A DNA stretch of 64,000 bases from DASQHL01 sp963843685 (GTDB taxonomy: Bacteria > Chloroflexota > Dehalococcoidia > DSTF01 > JACRBR01): positions 1 through 64,000 of the forward strand of contig CAWJLO010000008.1 of the NCBI GenBank assembly GCA_963843685.1. The letters run 5' to 3'. The first letter of the stretch is position 1; every line of letters begins with the position of its first letter. The notes under the pieces are model-generated. The model ran no database searches, had not been told where the DNA came from, and saw only the letters and a list, made by a program, of their open reading frames with translations. Both the position numbers and the translations under genes were made by a program. Of the stretch, positions 9,407 to 18,952 are shown in pieces.

Positions 9407-11218
9407 TTGCTGAGCACTGCGCCAATCACAAGCCCCCTGCAGGAGACTCTGGCGGAACTGCACCGCCGCTTCGCCGCCCTCCCGTGCGGCGACGTCGCGA
9501 CGTACATTCCGGAGCTCGGCCGCGCGAACCCAGAACACTTCGCGATCTGCGTCGCCACGGTCGACGGCGAGCTCTACGCGAGCGGTGACGCGGAGGTCCC
9601 CTTCACCATCCAGTCGATCTCCAAGCCGTTCGTCTACGGCCTTGCGCTTGAGGATCGCGGCGTCGATGCCGTGCTCGAACGGATCGGCGTGGAGCCCAGC
9701 GGAGAGGCGTTCAACGCCATCTCTCTGGAACCCGGGACAGGGCGGCCACGCAACCCGATGATCAACGCCGGCGCCATCGCCACCGCCGGCCTCATCGCGG
9801 GACGCGGATCGCGCGACAAGATGGAGCGCACGCTGGCGATGCTGTCCGGGTTCGCGGGACATCCGCTGGAGATCGACAACGCCGTCTACGTCTCGGAGCG
9901 CGATACCGGGCACCGGAACCGCGCGATCGCCTACCTCCTCCGCAACGCGGAGATCCTCGGCGACGACGTCGACGAGGTGCTGGATCGGTACTTTCAGCAG
10001 TGTTCCGTGCTCGTGACCGCAAGCGACCTCGCCATGATGGCGGCCACGCTGGCCAACGGCGGCCGGCATCCGCGCACCGCCCAGCGCGTCATCAACCACG
10101 AACACGTCGCGCGCGTGTTGAGCGTGATGGCGACGTGCGGCATGTACGACTACGCCGGCTCATGGCTGTACCGCGTCGGCATGCCCGCGAAGAGCGGCGT
10201 CGCGGGCGGCGTCATCGCCGTGTTGCCCGGACAGCTCGGCCTCGGCGTCTTCTCGCCGCGCCTCGATGAGTTCGGCAACAGCACACGCGGCGTCGCCGTT
10301 TGCGAAGCCCTCTCGGCGGAGTTCGGCCTGCATCTCCTGCAGCCGCCCGTCAACCCGGCGTCGGCCGTCATGACCAGCTACACGCTGGCGGACGTCAGCT
10401 CGAAGCGCAGGCGATCCGAAGCCGACATGGCCCGCCTGGTCGAGCGCGGCGACACGGTGCGCGTCTTCCGCCTCCAGGGCCCGCTCGTCTTCAGCACGAC
10501 GGAGGTCGTGCTGCGGCGCGCTCTCGCCGAGACGGAGCCACCGCGGACCGTCGTGTTCGACTGCCGGCAGGTGCACAGCGCCGACACCGCGACGGTGCGT
10601 CTCTTCGACCTCTTCGTGTCCCAGGTGGAGGCCGATGGCGGACGCGTCGTGTTCGCAGGGCTGCGCGAAGACGAAACGCCGCTGTCGGGCGTGGTGCGCC
10701 GTGCCGGCCTGCGCGGCTTCTCGAGGATCGATCTCGCCCTCGAATGGTGCGAGGAAGCCCTCCTGCTGGAAGCCGGCGAGGATCGGCCGGAGGACGCCGA
10801 GTCGTCGCTCGAACGTCATCCGATGCTCGCTCAGTTGAACCAGGCGGAGCTGGCCGCCGTGTCCTCGATCGCGTCCCGGCGTCAACACGGCGCCGGCGAC
10901 CGCATCGTGCACCAGGGCAGCATCGCCGACCGCGTCTATCTCCTGACGTCGGGCACGGTCAGCGTCAACCTCGACCTGCAGGATGGCGAACGCTATCGCC
11001 TCGCGACGATGGGCGCGGGCTCCGTCTTCGGCGAGCTGGCGCTGCTCGATGCTGAGCCGCGCTCCGCCAACGTCGACGCGGAGACCGGCGTGGTGTGCTA
11101 CGCGCTCCGCGTGGCCGACCTGCCGGAGGCGGTGCAATCGAAGCTGTTGAGCTTCCTGGCGCGCGATCTCGCGGCGAGACTGCGCCGCGCCGACCGCGAG
11201 ATCTCCGCGCTCGCTTGA
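9407..11218 (+). CDS. glsA: Glutaminase A fused to STAS and cyclic-nucleotide-binding domains
   Basis: 603 aa. The N-terminal 300 residues are a serine-dependent glutaminase (L-glutamine to glutamate and ammonia), with catalytic QSISKPF, ELGRANPEHF and NPMINAGAIA. About 330-430 is a STAS-like domain (FRLQGPLVFSTTE). About 460-595 is a cNMP-binding domain with a good phosphate-binding cassette (FGELALLDAEPRSA), including the Arg that contacts the cyclic phosphate. The start is TTG 9407; no ATG fits and no clear ribosome binding site is seen, so it may shift by some codons. The upstream neighbour is a cyclase, suggesting control of glutaminase by cyclic nucleotide; this is inference. Confidence 0.85.
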   Translation: MLSTAPITSPLQETLAELHRRFAALPCGDVATYIPELGRANPEHFAICVATVDGELYASGDAEVPFTIQSISKPFVYGLALEDRGVDAVLERIGVEPSGEAFNAISLEPGTGRPRNPMINAGAIATAGLIAGRGSRDKMERTLAMLSGFAGHPLEIDNAVYVSERDTGHRNRAIAYLLRNAEILGDDVDEVLDRYFQQCSVLVTASDLAMMAATLANGGRHPRTAQRVINHEHVARVLSVMATCGMYDYAGSWLYRVGMPAKSGVAGGVIAVLPGQLGLGVFSPRLDEFGNSTRGVAVCEALSAEFGLHLLQPPVNPASAVMTSYTLADVSSKRRRSEADMARLVERGDTVRVFRLQGPLVFSTTEVVLRRALAETEPPRTVVFDCRQVHSADTATVRLFDLFVSQVEADGGRVVFAGLREDETPLSGVVRRAGLRGFSRIDLALEWCEEALLLEAGEDRPEDAESSLERHPMLAQLNQAELAAVSSIASRRQHGAGDRIVHQGSIADRVYLLTSGTVSVNLDLQDGERYRLATMGAGSVFGELALLDAEPRSANVDAETGVVCYALRVADLPEAVQSKLLSFLARDLAARLRRADREISALA

Positions 11219-11221
11219 CTG

Positions 11222-11602
11222 CTACACACCGGACGTCGGCATCTGCGCGAGCAGCCGTTTCGGCGCCGTCATCGCGTAGCTCTCGGCGATGAGATCCGCC
11301 AGCTGCGCCCAATCGACGTCTCCGTCCAGCCGCACACCGATCCACCCCTTCGGCCCCACGTACGGCGGCGCGAAGAAGCGCTTCGGGTCCGCGCCGACCA
11401 GCACGCCCTGCGCCCCCGGCGGCGCCTTGCACCAGACGGCGTAGCCGCCGCCCTCGGCTTCCGCGTACATCGCGAAGATCTTGTTGCGCACCCGGAACGT
11501 CGGCGTCGTATGGCCGCCGAACATGATCTCCATCGCCTCCGGGAACGCCATGCAGATCTTGCGGACGCGCGGCAGAGGCGAGCGCCTCGCGGAGGCGCTC
11601 AC
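11222..11602 (-). CDS. YjbR/MmcQ-family DNA-binding-like protein
   Basis: 126 aa. Features typical of the YjbR/MmcQ (CyaY-like fold) family are visible: FPEAMEIMFGGHTTFR-type N-terminus, KIFAMY, and the closing GWIGVRLDG...LADLIAESY. The GTG start at 11602 overlaps the acyl-CoA dehydrogenase stop by four bases (GTGA), showing translational coupling. Function in the cell is not known; these small proteins are often encoded next to unrelated metabolic genes. Confidence 0.75.
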   Translation of the reverse strand: MSASARRSPLPRVRKICMAFPEAMEIMFGGHTTPTFRVRNKIFAMYAEAEGGGYAVWCKAPPGAQGVLVGADPKRFFAPPYVGPKGWIGVRLDGDVDWAQLADLIAESYAMTAPKRLLAQMPTSGV

Positions 11603-12846
11603 TTCCCGTCCTCCGCCGCCATCGCCGCTCGCAGCTCCCGGTACGGGTCCAGGCCAAGGCTGATGCGGCCGATGAACTCGTACGCCTCGTTCGGCGAGTA
11701 CGGCTGCATGAAGGCGCCCGCGCGCACGTCGCGGTAGAGGCGTGAGAGCAGGCTGCTCGACAGGTAGCCGCTGCCGCCGGAGAGAGCGAGGGCGCGGTCC
11801 ACGACATCGACGGCTGCGCGGTCCGACACGAGCTTCGCGCACTGCACCTCCTGCGCGAAGGCGTCCAGCACCTCCTCGCGCATCTCGCCGGTAGCGATCA
11901 ACTCGTCGACGCGCATCGCCACGCGGCCCAGCGCGGAGCGCATCGACATGAGGCCGACGTCAATCTCCGCGATCTCCCGCTGCACGTGTGCGCGCTCCGC
12001 CAGCGGCGACGTGTACGGCCGGCGGCGGCGCGTCTTCACGAACTCCACGATGTACTCGCGTGCCGCCTCCGCGATGCCGAGGTTCGCGCCGAAGAGCGGG
12101 ATGATGTTGGAGCTGATTGGCGGCCACGCGAACGCTGGTGGCGGACCGATCGGCGCGAGCACCTGCACCGCGCCCGCGGGCACGAAGCAGTCCGTGAAGA
12201 CGACGTCGTGGCTGCCGGAACCACGCATGCCGAGCGCGTCCCAGTTGCACAGGATCTCCATCCCTTTCGCGCCGCGCGGCACCGTGACGAACGCCAGTTC
12301 ATCCGGGCCATCTGCGCGGGGGATGCGCAGCCGCGTGCGGACGGAGTCGGCCACCTCAATGCCCGTCGAAAAGCCCTTGCGCCCGTTGATCACGTAGCCG
12401 CCCTCGACGGGCGTCGCCGTGCTGCGCGTAGCCCACGTCTCGTTGCCGGGCTCAGTGCCGGCGCCCGAGAGGATCATCTCGCACCGGCCGATCGCCGCGA
12501 GTTCCTCCGCGAGCGCGGCGACGGCGGCCTCGTCGCCGGCGTCCCTGGCCTGGCGCCAGGCAGACACCACGAAGATCACGGCCGTCACGTGCATGTTGGC
12601 CGCGATCGCCGTCGAGCCGCAGCCTCGCGCCAGCCGCGAGATCGCCACCATCACGTCATGGATCGACGAAACGCCGAGCCCGCCGAACTCTTCCGGCACG
12701 CACGCCGCCAGGAAACGGCTGCGTTTCATCGCGTCGAAGTTCTCGGTCACAAACGTGTTCTCGCGGTCGTGCCGGGCGGCACGCGTCGCGAAGTCCGCCG
12801 CATGTTCCTCGGCGAGCGCGACGAGACGCTCGCCGGGCGGCGTCAA
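11599..12846 (-). CDS. Acyl-CoA dehydrogenase-family flavoprotein
   Basis: 415 aa, with the three acyl-CoA dehydrogenase regions: an N-terminal helical part (VPEEFGGLGV), a middle beta domain (ILSGAGTEPGNETWATR, GYVINGRKGFSTG) and a C-terminal helical domain ending near LSGGSGYLSSS and RDVRAGAFMQPYSP. The tail and the lack of the usual catalytic Glu motif resemble the DszC/hydroxylase-like branch as much as true dehydrogenases, so the substrate is open. The start is TTG 12846, the only start after an in-frame stop. It lies 18 bases after the VOC gene and probably shares its transcript. Confidence 0.75.
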   Translation of the reverse strand: MTPPGERLVALAEEHAADFATRAARHDRENTFVTENFDAMKRSRFLAACVPEEFGGLGVSSIHDVMVAISRLARGCGSTAIAANMHVTAVIFVVSAWRQARDAGDEAAVAALAEELAAIGRCEMILSGAGTEPGNETWATRSTATPVEGGYVINGRKGFSTGIEVADSVRTRLRIPRADGPDELAFVTVPRGAKGMEILCNWDALGMRGSGSHDVVFTDCFVPAGAVQVLAPIGPPPAFAWPPISSNIIPLFGANLGIAEAAREYIVEFVKTRRRRPYTSPLAERAHVQREIAEIDVGLMSMRSALGRVAMRVDELIATGEMREEVLDAFAQEVQCAKLVSDRAAVDVVDRALALSGGSGYLSSSLLSRLYRDVRAGAFMQPYSPNEAYEFIGRISLGLDPYRELRAAMAAEDGK

Positions 12847-12864
12847 GCGCGCGCAGTTCGTTGA

Positions 12865-13689
12865 TCACGCCATGTCCTCCGGCTTGAAGTCGGGGTTCTC
12901 CGTCATGACGTTCCAGCGGTGCCCGAACGGGTCGACCAGCCACCCCCCGCGGCCGTACGGCGCCGTCGTGATCGGCCGCTCCACCTTCGCACCGGCGCCG
13001 ATCGCCCGTCCCCAGGCCGCATCCACGTCGTCGACGTCGATGACGAACGAGCAGGAGTTGCCCTTCAGCGTCGACGGCGAAAAGACGCCGAGCTGCGGCG
13101 CCTCGTCCGACACGAAGATCGTCGTGTCACCGATGCTGATCGTGGCGTGACCGAGCGTGCCGTCCTCGTTCGCCATGCGGAAGTGCTCCTTCGCGCCGAA
13201 CGCCTTCTTGTAGAACGCGATCGCGTCGGACGCGCCCTTCGCGCAAAGGTACGCCGTCACGCGCGGCGGGTGCGGATGCGCGTGCTCCGGCTCAGGCCGG
13301 TACGTCCCGAAGGTCCACATGTGGCCTTCCGGATCACGTGCCGAGTAGCCGCGCGAGCCGTAGTCCGTGTTCGCGATCTCGAGCACGATGTCTGCGCCCG
13401 CACCCTTCGCCCGCGCATAGTGCGCGTCCGGATCGTCGACGAAGATGCAGATCCCGTGGTCCTCCGCGCCCATCGGCAACGCGCCAGGCGCCGCCGCCTC
13501 GCCCGCCCTGAACGAGCCGAGCATGATGACACCATCGCCCAGGGCCAACTCGGCGTGCGCGATCGCGCCGTTCTCGCCGGGCACGATCATCACCTTCTGA
13601 AATCCGAACGCATCGCACAGCCACTCGATCGCCGCGGCGGCGTCGCGATAGCGCAGCGTCGGGTAGATGTTCGTTGGCGTGGGTGGCAT
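12865..13689 (-). CDS. Tandem VOC (glyoxalase/bleomycin-resistance fold) protein
   Basis: 274 aa with two VOC modules: about 1-135 (PhnB-like, with AIEWLCDAFGF and DPEGHMWTFGTY) and about 140-270 (AIAFYKKAFGA, VDPFGHRWNVMTE). VOC proteins bind a metal and act on varied small substrates; no specific reaction can be assigned. ATG 13689 is fixed by a strong AGGAGG eight bases upstream. It is the first gene of a likely operon with the acyl-CoA dehydrogenase and YjbR genes. A TAACAT -10-like element sits upstream at 13756-13768. Confidence 0.8.
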   Translation of the reverse strand: MPPTPTNIYPTLRYRDAAAAIEWLCDAFGFQKVMIVPGENGAIAHAELALGDGVIMLGSFRAGEAAAPGALPMGAEDHGICIFVDDPDAHYARAKGAGADIVLEIANTDYGSRGYSARDPEGHMWTFGTYRPEPEHAHPHPPRVTAYLCAKGASDAIAFYKKAFGAKEHFRMANEDGTLGHATISIGDTTIFVSDEAPQLGVFSPSTLKGNSCSFVIDVDDVDAAWGRAIGAGAKVERPITTAPYGRGGWLVDPFGHRWNVMTENPDFKPEDMA

Positions 13690-13780
13690 GTCATGATCCT
13701 CCTGCTGTTCACGCGATGTGGGAGGAGCATACGGCGGAGATCGCTGGAGGTCTTGGACGAATGTTACCGGTGAGCGCGCC

Positions 13781-14647
13781 TCACGAGCCGTCGATGCTGA
13801 GCTGGCCCGGCAGCCGCCGTGCGAGGTAGTCGGTGGGCGTACCGCCGGCAAACTGGCGGAAGTCGCGGATGAAGTGCGCCTGGTCGTAGTAGCCGCAACA
13901 GTACGCGACCTCCGCCCACCGCCCGCCCGGCACGCGGTCGAGCAGCCGCACTGCGCGCCGGAACCGCAGAAGCCGCGCGACGAGCTTCGGCGGCGCGCCG
14001 ATCTGCTCCCGGAACTGCGCCGCCAGGTGCTTGCGGCTCCAGTTCAGCTCCGCGGCGAGGCTGCCCACGTCGATGCGCCCGTGCGTCTCGTTGAGCCGAC
14101 GCCACGCCCACGCCACCGCGGGCGAAACCGTGCGCCCTTCGCCCAGTCGCGCCGTGATGGTCTCGTCCAGCAGCGCGAATCGCCGTTCCCACGATTCCGT
14201 TCCGCGGAGCTGATCGACGAGGCGGCTCCCCGGCGCGCCCAGCACGTCCGTCAGGTCGAGCACGCGACCGAAGAGCGCGTCCATCGGCACGCCGAAGAAC
14301 AGCCGCGCGCCGATCGGCGTGAAGTCCAGCTGCAGGCCCCGAGAGACGCCGAGCGACTCGCTCATCGCGTAGCTGTCGCTGATCCCCGCGACGAACGCGT
14401 CCGGCGCGAACGGCGGCGCCTCCGGGGCGCGCGGGTCGAGCGTCCGCAGGTTGGGCCCGAGGTTGATGATCACCGTGATCGCGCCGTGCGGCATATGCCG
14501 CTCGCGAATCGGCGCCGCCGTGATCTGCTCGTAGCCCTGGTAGTCGCGGACGTGGGCGCGAACCCCCGCGGCGGGCTGCCGGACGATGTTCCGCCACTGC
14601 CCTCGCTCAGAGTCGTGCGCCGTGACAACGGCTGCTGAGGCTTCCAT
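13781..14647 (-). CDS. AraC-family transcriptional regulator
   Basis: 288 aa. The N-terminal ~170 residues resemble the DUF6597-type sensing domain (HGAITVIINLGP). The C-terminal ~100 carry two helix-turn-helix motifs typical of AraC/XylS, including LAAELNWSRKHLAAQFRE and the signature WAEVAYCCGYYDQAHFIRDF. It is divergent from the acyl-CoA mutase gene with 141 bases between them and may regulate either neighbour. Inducer unknown. Confidence 0.85.
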   Translation of the reverse strand: MEASAAVVTAHDSERGQWRNIVRQPAAGVRAHVRDYQGYEQITAAPIRERHMPHGAITVIINLGPNLRTLDPRAPEAPPFAPDAFVAGISDSYAMSESLGVSRGLQLDFTPIGARLFFGVPMDALFGRVLDLTDVLGAPGSRLVDQLRGTESWERRFALLDETITARLGEGRTVSPAVAWAWRRLNETHGRIDVGSLAAELNWSRKHLAAQFREQIGAPPKLVARLLRFRRAVRLLDRVPGGRWAEVAYCCGYYDQAHFIRDFRQFAGGTPTDYLARRLPGQLSIDGS

Positions 14648-14788
14648 GCCTCGCAGCCTAGGTTCAGGGCGCGCGCTTTGCAAGCGGTCGACGGCTCGCC
14701 TGCCGACACTTCGTGTCAGGAGTGCCGTGGCGAAGGTGTCAAGACCTGCCATCGTGCGAGCGCGCCGCCCCTGCGATACCATCATGGC

Positions 14789-16471
<1,683 letters not shown>

Positions 16472-16495
16472 CCGGCACTCCTGAGCACGAGACGA

Positions 16496-16517
16496 GGGCC
16501 GCACCATGGTGCGGCCC
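16496..16517. terminator. Perfect 22-base palindrome between convergent genes
   Basis: A perfect inverted repeat (GGGCCGCACC/GGTGCGGCCC) sits between the mutase stop and the convergent reductase stop. It has no strong T-run on either side, so it is a probable bidirectional terminator by position rather than a textbook intrinsic one. Confidence 0.5.
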
Positions 16518-16547
16518 GTTCGCTTCGCGCGCATGGACGCGGCGACG

Positions 16548-17297
16548 CTACATGTACTGCCCGCCGTTGGGATTGAACTGCTGCCCGGTGATCCAGTCGC
16601 CCTCCGTGCACAGGAACCGCACGAAGTTCGCCACCTCTTCCGGTTTGCCGAATCGGCCCAGCGGCACCTGCTTCAACAGGTTCGCCTTCACCTCGTCGCT
16701 CAGCGCCGTCACCATGTCCGTCTCGACGAACCCCGGGCACATCGCGTTGACCGTGATGTTGTTGCGCGCCAGCTCCTTCGCCGCCGACTTCGCGAAGGCG
16801 ATCAGCCCCGCCTTCGCCGCGGCGTAGTTCGACTGCCCGACGTTCCCCATCTGGCCGATGATGCTCGACATGACGATGATCCGCCCGTAGTTGCGCTCCG
16901 TCATGTACGGGATGGCCGCCGACGTGCAGTAGAAGGCGCTGTTGAGATCCGTGTTGATGACCTCCTGCCACTCCTCGACGGACAGCCGCTTCAGCGTGCG
17001 GTCGCGGTTCACCCCGGCGTTGTTGATCAGGATGTCGATCTGCCCGTACGTCTCGACGGTCTTCTCAATCAGCATTTTGCAGTCGTCCGGATGCGCCACG
17101 CCCGCCCGCACGGCGATCGCCCGCCCGCCCGCCGACACGATCTCGCCGACCAGCTTCTCGGCCGCCTCCTGGTTCGTGAAGTAGTTGACGACGATGGCCG
17201 CGCCCTCGCGCGCCAGCTCCTCGGCACACGCCTTGCCGATGCCGCGCGACGCCCCCGTGACCACCGCTACCTGACCTTCGAGTCGCTGTTCGGACAT
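16548..17297 (-). CDS. FabG/PhbB-type 3-oxoacyl (acetoacetyl-CoA) reductase
   Basis: 249 aa short-chain dehydrogenase. NADP-binding TGASRGIGKA, the NNAGVNRD motif, a catalytic Ser (MSSIIGQMGNVGQ) and YxxxK (SNYAAAKAG) are all present. The C-terminal FNPNGGQYM resembles PhbB acetoacetyl-CoA reductases, so either 3-oxoacyl-ACP or 3-oxoacyl-CoA reduction is possible. Its ATG 17297 follows GGAGGGG-like sequence. No polyhydroxyalkanoate synthase is seen in the window. Confidence 0.85.
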   Translation of the reverse strand: MSEQRLEGQVAVVTGASRGIGKACAEELAREGAAIVVNYFTNQEAAEKLVGEIVSAGGRAIAVRAGVAHPDDCKMLIEKTVETYGQIDILINNAGVNRDRTLKRLSVEEWQEVINTDLNSAFYCTSAAIPYMTERNYGRIIVMSSIIGQMGNVGQSNYAAAKAGLIAFAKSAAKELARNNITVNAMCPGFVETDMVTALSDEVKANLLKQVPLGRFGKPEEVANFVRFLCTEGDWITGQQFNPNGGQYM

Positions 17298-17403
17298 GAC
17301 GAGACCCCTCCATCGACCGCGATTGAATCGCTCGTTATCGGCCGAGAGCGTAACCCATCAGCCCCGCTGATGATAGGCGACGCGCGTCAAGCGGACATCG
17401 TCG

Positions 17404-17997
17404 TCAGGAGCGCGCGAAGAACGTCAGCGCCTGGCGGATGCGGTCCTCCAGCGGCGCGTCACCGTCCCGCGGCAGTCGCTCCGCGGCGGCCGACGCCTCT
17501 TGCTGCGAGTAGCCGAGCCCCATCAGCGCCGCGACCACTTCGGAGTCGATCTGCTTCTCTTTCGCCGCCGACGCGACCTCGACCCCGGCGGCCGGCGGCG
17601 TCACCTTGTCGCGCAGGTCCAGCACGATGCGCTCCGCTGTCTTCTGCCCCACCCCCGGCACGCGCCGCAACACGTCGGCGCGGCCGCCCGCGATCGCCGT
17701 CGTGAGCTGCGGATGGTCGAGCGCGGAGAGCAGCCCCAGCGCCACGCGCGGCCCCACGCCGCTCACGCTGATCAACTGCTCGAAGAGCGTCAGATCGTCG
17801 CGCGTCGCGAAGCCGAACAGCGTCAGCGCGTCTTCCCGCACGTGCAGGTACGTGAACAGCGCTGCCGGTTTGCCCACGATGAGTTCGTCCGCCGCCGTCG
17901 CCGGCACCGAACACATCAGCCCGATCCCGCCGACCGTGACGATCGCCCAGTCGGGCCCTTTGTCCTCCACGACGCCGCGGACTCGCGCAACGGGCAC
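17404..17997 (-). CDS. ruvA: Holliday junction DNA helicase subunit RuvA
   Basis: 197 aa, the usual RuvA size. It has an N-terminal OB fold (VRGVVEDKGPDWAIVTVGGI), two helix-hairpin-helix motifs (SVSGVGPRVALGLLS, RVPGVGQKTAERIV) and a C-terminal domain III that contacts RuvB. The start at GTG 17997 is chosen because GAGG lies a few bases upstream; GTG 18003 is the alternative. ruvC is 15 kb away next to yebC, and ruvB is not in the window, so the usual ruvCAB cluster is split. Confidence 0.9.
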   Translation of the reverse strand: MPVARVRGVVEDKGPDWAIVTVGGIGLMCSVPATAADELIVGKPAALFTYLHVREDALTLFGFATRDDLTLFEQLISVSGVGPRVALGLLSALDHPQLTTAIAGGRADVLRRVPGVGQKTAERIVLDLRDKVTPPAAGVEVASAAKEKQIDSEVVAALMGLGYSQQEASAAAERLPRDGDAPLEDRIRQALTFFARS

Positions 17998-18080
17998 GCG
18001 CACCTCGATCCCGTCGCGATCGTGGCCGACCGCGACAATGGCCCGAGTATAGAAGACGTGCTGTCGGCGGGTAAGCGGCC

Positions 18081-18890
18081 CTAGCTCGCGAGCAACTCCT
18101 GCTCGTCGTCTCCCGCAGCCTCCGCGGCCGGCGGCGGCTCGTACACCCGGATCTGACCGGTGCCGCCGGATCGCGCCGATCGGAGCGCGCTGCACGCGGC
18201 TTCGATGAGGTCGTCGGACGTCTCGATGCCGCGCTCCGGCACGACGGCGATCCCCTGCGAGATCGTGAGTCCGATCTCGACGCCGAACCTCCGGCCAAAG
18301 AACTCTCGCGTCGTGAGAGACGAACGAACGCGGTCCGCCACGGACAACGCCAGGTCGAGCTTTGTCTCGGGAAGCAGCACGGCGAGCGTTTCCTGCGTGT
18401 ACCGCCCGCCCAGGTCGTTCGCACGAAGCTGCGCCTTCACGAGCGCCGCGATCTCGGACAGCAGATAGCCCTTGCTCAGCTTGCGCGCCTGCTCACCGAG
18501 CAGTTCGCTGTCGTCGACCTCGATCAGCAGGAGTGCGAGCGGCCGGTCGTAGTGCCTCATTCGTGCGTACTCCAGCGCCAGGCTCTCCATGAACTGGTAG
18601 CGCGTGTACAGCCCCGTCAGCTCGTCGACCGACGACAGCCGGTCGATCTCGATCTCCTTGCGCACGAGCTGCGCGCTCAGCTCGCTCACCGTGCCCCGCT
18701 CGCCGCGGCGCTCCCGCACGTCCCACACGATGTACGCGACCATCACCAACCCGGCCACCAACGCCGGGATCGCGATGCTCCCGATCGTGGCGGCGCTGAA
18801 CTCGGCGTTGTCACCAAGCCCGACGACCACGGTGAGGTACGACACCCCGACGGCCACTCCTGCCATGAGGACAAATGCCACACGCTTCAC
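18081..18890 (-). CDS. Membrane GGDEF-domain protein with degenerate signature
   Basis: 269 aa from GTG 18890. Two membrane helices (about 3-25 and 36-58) are followed by a short coiled linker and a GGDEF domain (about 90-250). The domain start SSVDELTGLYTRYQFME and the end TISQGIAVVPE are normal. At the signature position, however, the protein reads RYTQETLAVLLPET, so GG(D/E)EF is replaced by TQETL and the catalytic loop is lost. It probably does not make c-di-GMP and may act as a binding or scaffold protein. It is 84 bases upstream of ruvA, possibly co-transcribed. Confidence 0.8.
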   Translation of the reverse strand: MKRVAFVLMAGVAVGVSYLTVVVGLGDNAEFSAATIGSIAIPALVAGLVMVAYIVWDVRERRGERGTVSELSAQLVRKEIEIDRLSSVDELTGLYTRYQFMESLALEYARMRHYDRPLALLLIEVDDSELLGEQARKLSKGYLLSEIAALVKAQLRANDLGGRYTQETLAVLLPETKLDLALSVADRVRSSLTTREFFGRRFGVEIGLTISQGIAVVPERGIETSDDLIEAACSALRSARSGGTGQIRVYEPPPAAEAAGDDEQELLAS

Positions 18891-18952
18891 AGAGATATTC
18901 TCGGCTTCCCGACCCCTGGGTATGAGTCTCCCTGCTGCATCGTTATGTCCAG

